This document shows, one piece after another, positions 6,807 to 12,196 of a stretch of DNA of 12,196 nucleotides. The stretch is from Roseiarcus sp963755075 (GTDB lineage: Bacteria > Pseudomonadota > Alphaproteobacteria > Rhizobiales > Beijerinckiaceae). Position numbers and translations under genes: made by a program. Location of the stretch: the NCBI GenBank assembly GCA_963755075.1, contig CAVWKL010000018.1:1-12196 (forward strand). The letters are read 5' to 3'. Under the pieces are notes generated by a model. That model was not told where the DNA came from and searched no databases. It worked only from the letters and a program-made list of their open reading frames with translations. Each line of letters opens with the position of its first letter. Within the stretch, counting starts at the first letter, position 1.

Positions 6807-7895
6807 ATGTTCGATCCTCAGAAGCTCGACCGGTTGCGCGCCAAGTATGGCGGCGCTGGCGACGCCGGGATCTTCTATCCGCATTTCCGCGCCGTCGCGA
6901 GCGCGCTGTTCAAGAGCGCCGGAAAGCGTCCGCCGCCCTACGCCGGCGTTCCGACCTTGCTGCGCGCGCCCTACCGGCCCGATCTCGCCGCGGCCAAGCG
7001 CGGCGAGATCGATTTCGCCCTGCTTGGCGCGCCGATGGACCTCGGCGTCACCAACCGCTCCGGGGCGCGGTTCGGCCCGCGGGCGGTGCGCAACGTCGAG
7101 CGTATCGGGCCTTACGAACATGTCCTGCGCATGGCGCCGCTGGCCGAGTTCGCGGTCGCCGACGTCGGCGACGTTCCGCTCGGCAGCCGCTACGATCTCG
7201 CGCGTTGCCACGAGGACATCGAGGCCTTCGCCGCCGGGCTGGTCGAGGCCGGCGTCGTGCCGCTATCGGTCGGCGGCGACCATTCGGTGAGCCTGCCGTT
7301 GCTGCGCGCGGTCGGCAAATCGCGGCCGGTCGGGCTCATCCACATAGACGCGCATTGCGACACCGACGGCGCGCTCGAAGGCTGCAAGTTCCATCACGGC
7401 GGTCCGTTCCGCCAGGCCGTTCTCGACGGCGCGCTCGATCCCGAGCGCACGATTCAGATCGGCATCCGCGGCGCCGCCGAATACCTCTGGGAGTTCTCCT
7501 ACGATTCCGGCATGACGGTTATCCACGCCGAGGAGGCGATCGCGATGGGGCCGGCGGCGATCGTTGGACGCATCCGCGAGGTCGTTGGGCGCGGCCCGAC
7601 CTACGTCACCTTCGACGTCGACAGCCTCGACCCCGCCTTCGCGCCCGGCACCGGCACGCCGGAAGTCGGGGGCTTGAGCTCGGCCGAAGCGCTGGCGATC
7701 CTGAGGGGCTGCCTCGGACTCGACATCGTCGGCGGCGACGTCGTCGAAGTTGCGCCGCAATACGATCCGACGAGCAACACCGCGCAGATCGCCAGTCAGG
7801 CGCTGTTCACGATCCTTTGTCTCGCCGGAGGGGCGCTACAGGCCCGTCGCGGCGACACGGGCGCCCTGAACGTCTCCGGCCTCGGGGAGGCTTGA
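6807..7895 (+). CDS. Arginase/agmatinase-family ureohydrolase (agmatinase or guanidinobutyrase-like)
   Basis: A 362-residue binuclear-manganese ureohydrolase expected to release urea from a guanidino compound. All six metal ligands are present: H159 in GGDHS, D181, H183 and D185 in HIDAHCDTD, and D270 and D272 in FDVDSLDP, followed by 'GTGTPE' (281-286) and 'GGDVVEVAP' (309-317). These motifs fit the agmatinase/guanidinobutyrase branch more than true arginases. It is longer than usual agmatinases (about 300-320) through an N-terminal extension of roughly 40 residues before 'GVPTLLRAPYRPD'. The substrate loop reads KFHHGGPFRQ, where many agmatinases have HGTPFR, so specificity is open. ATG has GCGAGG six bases upstream. 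Last gene of the apparent operon. Confidence 0.93.
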   Translation: MFDPQKLDRLRAKYGGAGDAGIFYPHFRAVASALFKSAGKRPPPYAGVPTLLRAPYRPDLAAAKRGEIDFALLGAPMDLGVTNRSGARFGPRAVRNVERIGPYEHVLRMAPLAEFAVADVGDVPLGSRYDLARCHEDIEAFAAGLVEAGVVPLSVGGDHSVSLPLLRAVGKSRPVGLIHIDAHCDTDGALEGCKFHHGGPFRQAVLDGALDPERTIQIGIRGAAEYLWEFSYDSGMTVIHAEEAIAMGPAAIVGRIREVVGRGPTYVTFDVDSLDPAFAPGTGTPEVGGLSSAEALAILRGCLGLDIVGGDVVEVAPQYDPTSNTAQIASQALFTILCLAGGALQARRGDTGALNVSGLGEA

Positions 7896-8076
7896 GCGCA
7901 GGGAGTTCGCGAATGCCTGCCGGCAAGTCGGGCAGGGCGGGGGCATGCGAGCTTCGGTCTCTTCATCGGGCTTTGCCGACCGCCGATCCGGCCGCCCACG
8001 ATGGCAAGAAAGCGAGCCGGAAGACGCGAGCCGGCGACGCGGCGCGCCCGTTCATTCCGGCAAAGAGGGGGCGAAG

Positions 8077-8115
8077 ATGTGCCCCACGTTCGGCGAAACC
8101 GTCGGTGGGGCACAT
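8077..8115. terminator. 11-bp perfect inverted repeat between convergent units
   Basis: ATGTGCCCCAC (8077-8087) pairs exactly with GTGGGGCACAT (8105-8115) around a 17-base loop that itself holds a small CGG/CCG stem. It lies 27 bases beyond the 3' end of the minus-strand tRNA and 182 bases after the ureohydrolase stop, so it could end transcription from both sides. There is no T-run on either strand, so it may instead be a protein-binding or repeated element. The remainder of 7896-8141 shows no convincing gene. Confidence 0.4.
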
Positions 8116-8141
8116 ATTAAGACGTTGAAACATCGAATGTT

Positions 8142-8228
8142 TGGTGCGGTCAAGAGGACTCGAACCTCCACCCCGGTTAAAGGACTAGCACCTCAAGCTA
8201 GCGCGTCTACCAGTTCCGCCATGACCGC
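8142..8228 (-). tRNA. tRNA-Leu (anticodon GAG)
   Basis: An 87-base type II tRNA with encoded CCA (8142-8144). The acceptor stem GCGGTCA (8228-8222) pairs with TGACCGC near the 3' end. The D-arm region carries GGCGGAACTGGTAGACGCG, typical of bacterial leucine tRNAs. The anticodon stem CTAGC/GCTAG encloses the loop TTGAGGT, giving GAG at 8194-8192, which reads CUC/CUU leucine codons. A long variable arm follows, then a T-arm with GTTCGAGTC. It is transcribed in the same direction as the upstream GH38 gene but seems to have its own promoter. Confidence 0.97.
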
Positions 8229-8266
8229 TTATGCCTCGCCCCATATCGGGCGAAGCGAAGGCGCGT

Positions 8267-8295
8267 CGTCTAACAAATCGGTTCGGCGATGACAA
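8267..8295 (-). promoter_or_regulatory. Candidate promoter of tRNA-Leu
   Basis: On the minus strand TTGTCA (8295-8290) and TAGACG (8272-8267) are spaced by 17 bases and lie 38 bases before the 5' end of the tRNA. The segment after the -10 is GC-rich, as in stringently controlled stable-RNA promoters. The -10 is a partial match. Confidence 0.4.
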
Positions 8296-8297
8296 GC

Positions 8298-8329
8298 GCG
8301 TTCGGCCGCGCGCGTCCGAGACCGAACGC
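8298..8329 (-). terminator. Stem-loop downstream of the GH38 gene
   Basis: GCGTTCGG (8298-8305) and CCGAACGC (8322-8329) are exact inverted repeats around a 16-base loop; with one bulge the stem extends into flanking GCGC. It starts 25 bases after the alpha-mannosidase stop and immediately before the candidate tRNA promoter. No U-tract is present, so it is only a probable transcript end. Confidence 0.35.
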
Positions 8330-8353
8330 CGCGCGCCCCGATCGCGACGCGCC

Positions 8354-9346
8354 TCAGGCGGGCGTGAGCCGCCAGCTTCGGATCTCGAACGGCGTCAAGC
8401 CTTGCGCGCTCTTGGCCTGGCTCGGCTCCTCCAAAATGTCGACCGCGCCGGCGTTGCGCCAGCCGGGCGGCAGGCGGATCGCGAAGGCGCCGCGCCCGCC
8501 CGCCGGCTCGTACACCCTCAGAATCAGGCCGTTGGCGTCCTCGGCCGGCTTCAACGCGGATAACGCCGCCGCGGCGCCCTCGACGGCGAGCGGCGCCAAT
8601 ACGCGAGCCGCCAGATTGCCGGCCGCGATCGCCAGCAGCGGCTGATTGAGGTCTTCGGCCTCCTCGCGCACGTCCCCGTCATACCAGCTCCCAGCGTGCG
8701 GCATGAGCGCGTAGGTGAAGCTCTGCTCGCCCTCGTCGGCGAGCGGGTCGGGATAGACGGGCGAGCGCACGAGGCTGAGGCCGAGCACGCTGTCGCGCAC
8801 GCTGTGGCCGTACTTGGCGTCGTTGAGGAGCGCGAGGCCGAAGTCGGGCTCGGAGAGATCGACGAAGCGATGGGCGCAGGACTCGAACTGCGCCTCGTCC
8901 CAGGAGGTGTTGGCGTGAGTCGGCCGCGTGACGACGCCGAAGGCGCATTCGAAGGTCGCCCGCTCGGCGCTGACCGCCGCCGGCGTCAGCGTGCGCAAGA
9001 GCGTGCGGCGGTCGCGCCAGTCGATCCACGTGGCGATGTCCAAGCGCCGGCCGTTGGCGGCGAGCCTCAGCGTCTGCACGACATGCGAACCGCGATAGCG
9101 GCGCTCAACGCGCAGGCTCCCGCGGTGCGCGGTGTTTTCGACGACGGCGAGGCTCTCCAACCCGCCCAGCTCCTCGCCGCGCTCGGCGTAGTCCTCTTCG
9201 AGGTCCCAGGCGTCCCAGGCGCGGGGCTTATCCTGCGGATAGACCCAGAGCTGGTTGCCGCGTCCGGCGAGCGCTTCGCGACCCGTGGGCTTGTAGAAGA
9301 GGCTGGCGATCGTTCCGTCCTCGCCGATCTCGACTCGCAGGAACAT
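8354..9346 (-). CDS. Alpha-mannosidase GH38, C-terminal part after a frameshift
   Basis: About 330 residues that continue the GH38 protein of 9228-11381 in the next reading frame. The part from MFLRVEIGEDGTIASLFYK onward matches the opening of the C-terminal beta-sandwich region of family 38 ('LENxFLRVEI..dGtI'), followed by 'LWVYPQDKPRAWDAWDLEED', another family mark. The given start is the first in-frame ATG at the break. It has no good ribosome binding site, so this is most likely not a separate gene but the tail of one protein. Frame upstream of 9346 merely shadows the N-terminal piece. Removing one base near 9347 joins both into about 1008 residues. Confidence 0.8.
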   Translation of the reverse strand: MFLRVEIGEDGTIASLFYKPTGREALAGRGNQLWVYPQDKPRAWDAWDLEEDYAERGEELGGLESLAVVENTAHRGSLRVERRYRGSHVVQTLRLAANGRRLDIATWIDWRDRRTLLRTLTPAAVSAERATFECAFGVVTRPTHANTSWDEAQFESCAHRFVDLSEPDFGLALLNDAKYGHSVRDSVLGLSLVRSPVYPDPLADEGEQSFTYALMPHAGSWYDGDVREEAEDLNQPLLAIAAGNLAARVLAPLAVEGAAAALSALKPAEDANGLILRVYEPAGGRGAFAIRLPPGWRNAGAVDILEEPSQAKSAQGLTPFEIRSWRLTPA

Positions 9347-11381
9347 CGTTCTCGAGCCGCCGCTTGCCGACCTCGAGACCGGGTTGCGGCTTGAGCCGGG
9401 CGCGATCGACGACCCGCACCCCAAGCGGGGGGATCGCATCGGCGCTGGCGAGGCTGACGCCGTCGGCGAGCGTGAGGCGAAGCGGGCGTCGGGAGAGCGA
9501 GGGATTGACCACGACGAGCGCATCGGCGACCTCGCCCGGCGGCAGGCGCGCGACGATCGCCGCCAGCGCGCGGGTCTGCTCGGCGAGCCCCGCAGCGACG
9601 ACGGAATCGAGTTCGGCCTCGGCCTCGGCGTTGACTTCGCGAATGCTCGAACCCGGCAGGATGTCGTGAAACTCGTTCTTCAACAGCGTCCGCCATAGCG
9701 GTTCGAGGCTCGGCGGCGCCGGCGCGCCGAGGAGATGAGCCAGCGAGGCGGCGGTCTCCGCGGCGACGAGCGCGGTCTCGGCGCGCCGGTGCTTGCGCTT
9801 GACGCCGCTCTGCGTCGTCAGCGTCGCGCGGTGCAATTCGAGATAGATTTCGCCGCGCCACACCGGCAGCGCCCTCATTGCGGCGGTCGCGTGCGCGCGG
9901 GCGAAGAAGGCGTCGACCCGCGACCAGCGGGCGCGCGGCAGGGCGGGAAAATCGCCCAAGGCGCGCTCCGCCTCGATCCCTTCCGGCGTTGGGCCGCCGC
10001 CGCCGTCGCCGTGGCCGACCGAAAGCAGCGTCTCGGGATGGCGGACTTTGCCGCGAAAATTCGCCCAGGTCGGGGCGATGCAGGCCGGCCGCGCCTCGCC
10101 GTTGTAGCCGTTCACCGGGTTGTCGAACGTGTGGGCGAGCGCGCGGCTGCCGTCGAGCCCCTCCCACCAGAAGAGGTCGTGTGGGAAGCGATTTGTCTCC
10201 GACCAGGTGACCTTGATGGTGAGAAACGAGTCGAGGCCGCCCTGGCGCATCAGTTGCGGCAGCGCCGGCGAGAAGCCGAAGCAATCGGGCAGCCAGCAGA
10301 CGCGATGGCGGACGCCGAAGGCGCGCTGAAAATAGCGCTGGCCATAGAGGATTTGCCGCGCCAGGCTTTCGCCCGCGGGCATATTGACGTCGGGCTCGAC
10401 CCACATGCCGCCGATGGTCTCCCATTGGCCGGCCGCAACGCGGGCGCGAATCTCGGCGAAGAGCTCGGGATCGTCCTCCTCGATCTGCGCGTAATACTGC
10501 GCGCTCGATTGATTGAAGCGAAACTCCGGCGCGCGGCGCATCAACGACAGCGCGGTATGAAACGTGCGCCTGAGCTTGCGGCGCGTTTCTTCGTAAGGCC
10601 ACAGCCAGGCGAGATCGATATGGGCGTGGCCGGTCAGGGCGACCTCGCCTTGCGGGGGAAAGCGCCGCTGCAGCGAACGCAGCGCCGCGGTCAGCCCGTC
10701 GGTCGCCGTTTCGACGCTGGCGCGCTCGCTCTGGTTAAGCGCCGCCGGGTCGGCGATCGTCTCGGGCCGTCGCCAGATCGCCTGCTGCGCCGGCGCGGGC
10801 GCGACGCGCGCGATGTAGTCGGGCGTCGCGGAGGGCCAGTCGATGGCGCGCAACGCCGCCTCCGCCGCTTCGATCAGATGGGGCGCGGCCTCGTGTGCGC
10901 CGAGCGTCTCCGCCGCCTCGACGACGAGGGCCAGCAATTGGGAACATCTGGACACCGCGAGGTCGAGGCGAAGAAGCTGGGCGCGCTGCAGGCGGGGATC
11001 GGGCGCCGGCTGGCCGAAGGGGCGCCGCGCGACGCACTCGGCGACGATCGCAAATCGCCGCTCGCTCAGCGCGAATTCCTCGTGGTTGGGGTCGAGGCCG
11101 AAGGCGGCCGTTGCGCCGCTCTCGTAGGTCAGCGTCACCAGGCCTTCGCCGCCGAGGCTCAGCGTGAGCCGCGCCTCCTCGAGCGGCCAGCCCCCGGGGA
11201 TCTCTGCGCGCGCCGCGAACCGCGCTGCCCCCTCGCGCCGCGGCCAGGGCGCGCCGAGCGCCATCGGCTCGCCGTCGAAGCGCCAACCGTCGATCGCGAG
11301 CGTCTCGCGCGCGCGCCAGAATTCGAGTTCGCGCAGCCGCGCCTGGAGGCGGGCGAGGCGTTGATCGAATCGCAGCGGCAT
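9228..11381 (-). CDS. Alpha-mannosidase GH38, N-terminal and catalytic part (frameshifted gene)
   Basis: A zinc-dependent retaining alpha-mannosidase of the large cytoplasmic class; no signal peptide. Counting from ATG 11381 (AGGGGAG seven bases upstream), zinc ligands H254 and D256 lie in GHAHIDLAWLWP, the nucleophile D366 in WLPDCFGFSP, and the last zinc ligand H572 in KNEFHDILPGSS. 'GHGDGGGGPTPEG' (about 456-468) is also characteristic. The N-terminal ~250 residues form the family's accessory region. The true sequence holds to LEN (residue 678); the reading then leaves the family pattern and stops at 9228, while the continuation appears in the frame starting at 9346. With one base removed the gene spans 8354-11381, about 1008 residues, normal for the family. 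It probably trims alpha-mannosides; the natural substrate is unknown. Its neighbours give no operon context. Confidence 0.9.
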   Translation of the reverse strand: MPLRFDQRLARLQARLRELEFWRARETLAIDGWRFDGEPMALGAPWPRREGAARFAARAEIPGGWPLEEARLTLSLGGEGLVTLTYESGATAAFGLDPNHEEFALSERRFAIVAECVARRPFGQPAPDPRLQRAQLLRLDLAVSRCSQLLALVVEAAETLGAHEAAPHLIEAAEAALRAIDWPSATPDYIARVAPAPAQQAIWRRPETIADPAALNQSERASVETATDGLTAALRSLQRRFPPQGEVALTGHAHIDLAWLWPYEETRRKLRRTFHTALSLMRRAPEFRFNQSSAQYYAQIEEDDPELFAEIRARVAAGQWETIGGMWVEPDVNMPAGESLARQILYGQRYFQRAFGVRHRVCWLPDCFGFSPALPQLMRQGGLDSFLTIKVTWSETNRFPHDLFWWEGLDGSRALAHTFDNPVNGYNGEARPACIAPTWANFRGKVRHPETLLSVGHGDGGGGPTPEGIEAERALGDFPALPRARWSRVDAFFARAHATAAMRALPVWRGEIYLELHRATLTTQSGVKRKHRRAETALVAAETAASLAHLLGAPAPPSLEPLWRTLLKNEFHDILPGSSIREVNAEAEAELDSVVAAGLAEQTRALAAIVARLPPGEVADALVVVNPSLSRRPLRLTLADGVSLASADAIPPLGVRVVDRARLKPQPGLEVGKRRLENDVPASRDRRGRNDRQPLLQAHGSRSARRTRQPALGLSAG

Positions 11382-11572
11382 GGCGGCGCTCCCCTTGAAT
11401 GGCGTCGTTGTAGCGGCGCGCGGCGGCTTCGTCATCGGTCGATTGCGTGGGGGCGGACGCGATCCAATCCCCCCGTGACAGTCTGTCGCTGGCCTCTCAG
11501 CCGCCGCCTTGAATATTTCCGATTCCTTGCAAAGGCTGCTACACGGCGCCCGCATCCTGGAAAGGGCGATCG

Positions 11573-12196
11573 ATGCGACGTGTGGTCAGTTGGATATTGC
11601 TCCTGGCGGCGCTTGGCGCGGCGGCGGTCGGCGCGGCGGAACAGCTTGCGTGGATTCGTACGCCGATCCCGCCGCTGGCCTTCGGCGTAATCGCCGCAGT
11701 TTCCGTGGGTCTGCTCGTCATCGGCGCGCTGCCGCGGAAGGCGCGCCGCGTCGTCGTGTTTTTGGTCGTCCTGGCGGTTCTCGTCGGGATGATCGGCGGG
11801 CTCTCCTTTTTTCAGTTCGTCCTCAAACCGACGATCGTCAAGAACGCCATCAGCGCCGCCTTCGCGCCGAAGCCGACCACCGTCGTGGTCGAGGCGGCGA
11901 AGAACCGAGATGTGGCCACCGCAACTGACGGCCATCGGCACCTTGCGCGCCTACCAAGGCGTCGTAATTGCGCCGCAGGTCGGCGGCGTCGTCACGGCGA
12001 TCCATTTCGAGTCGGGCGACGACGTCGAAGCCGGCGCGCCCCTGGTCGATCTCGACGATTCGGTCGAGCAGGCCGACCTCGTCAACGGCCTCGCGCAGCT
12101 CCGGAACGCCAACGTCACCCTGGATCGCGCCAAGACGCTGATCGCCGGCGGCAATACGCCCCAGTCGACGGTCGACACGGCGATTGCGTTTTTTTT
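11573..12196 (+). CDS. RND efflux membrane fusion protein (HlyD family), N-terminal part, frameshifted and truncated by window end
   Basis: The periplasmic adaptor of a tripartite efflux pump, cut by the right edge. From ATG 11573 (AAAGGG seven bases upstream) the first 110 residues hold three hydrophobic segments at about 4-22, 34-52 and 59-82, then 'FVLKPTIVKNAISAAFAPKP' and VVVEAAK. The family pattern continues in the next frame from ATG 11910: MWPPQLTAIGTLRAYQGVVI, then 'APQVGGVVTAIHFESGDDVE', 'GAPLVDLDD' (the lipoyl-like half-motif) and the start of the coiled-coil hairpin. Removing one A at 11903-11904 gives K-T-E-M-W, the usual junction, so one surplus base is likely. Only the third hydrophobic segment is expected as the membrane anchor; the first two are an unusual extension. 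The 191 bases separating it from the divergent GH38 gene show no convincing promoter. Confidence 0.8.
   Translation, partial: MRRVVSWILLLAALGAAAVGAAEQLAWIRTPIPPLAFGVIAAVSVGLLVIGALPRKARRVVVFLVVLAVLVGMIGGLSFFQFVLKPTIVKNAISAAFAPKPTTVVVEAAKNRDVATATDGHRHLARLPRRRNCAAGRRRRHGDPFRVGRRRRSRRAPGRSRRFGRAGRPRQRPRAAPERQRHPGSRQDADRRRQYAPVDGRHGDCVFF

Noticed and set aside
7914..8128. 71-codon basic ORF after the ureohydrolase, with AGGGAG upstream
   Set aside because: No recognisable domain, composition like random high-GC frame, and its end runs through the inverted repeat at 8077-8115; a real small gene cannot be excluded.
9735..11690. 651-codon plus-strand open frame opposite the GH38 gene
   Set aside because: The opposite strand carries all GH38 catalytic motifs; this frame is a compositional shadow.
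1..12196. CRISPR array, insertion sequence, prophage or defence system
   Set aside because: No regularly spaced repeats, transposase, integrase, terminal repeats or defence-gene motifs were seen on either strand.

Overview
The window is high-GC DNA, densely coded in the style of an alphaproteobacterium. Protein sequences resemble rhizobial-type amino-acid ABC transporters and FadR-type GntR regulators; the order-level assignment is inference from gene style only. Gene density is high, intergenic gaps are short, and several starts are GTG or TTG. Long antisense ORFs overlap almost every gene and are GC-driven shadows.

Positions 1-2499 (minus strand) hold an amino-acid-type (HisJ/OccT class) ABC importer in the order binding protein, permease, permease, ATPase; the ATPase runs off the left edge. 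A perfect 13-bp hairpin sits directly behind the binding-protein gene. Positions 2500-2895 form a divergent control region with phased TTGGT(C/T) hexamers. Positions 2896-7895 (plus strand) hold a GntR/FCD regulator, a gamma-glutamyltransferase-like Ntn-hydrolase, an SSADH-like aldehyde dehydrogenase and an arginase/agmatinase-family ureohydrolase. The two arms look like one catabolic locus: import of a small carboxylated, possibly guanidino- or amide-containing compound, amide hydrolysis, urea release and semialdehyde oxidation. The substrate is not determined. Pocket residues of both the binding protein and the GGT-like enzyme deviate from those that recognise a free alpha-amino acid.

Positions 7896-8353 hold a tRNA-Leu(GAG) on the minus strand flanked by two strong inverted repeats. 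Positions 8354-11381 (minus) encode a full-length GH38 alpha-mannosidase split by a +1 frameshift near 9347. Positions 11573-12196 (plus) hold the start of an RND-type membrane fusion protein, also carrying a one-base surplus near 11903. The window ends in a run of eight T that does not fit the protein, so the right end looks like a contig end with sequence errors.
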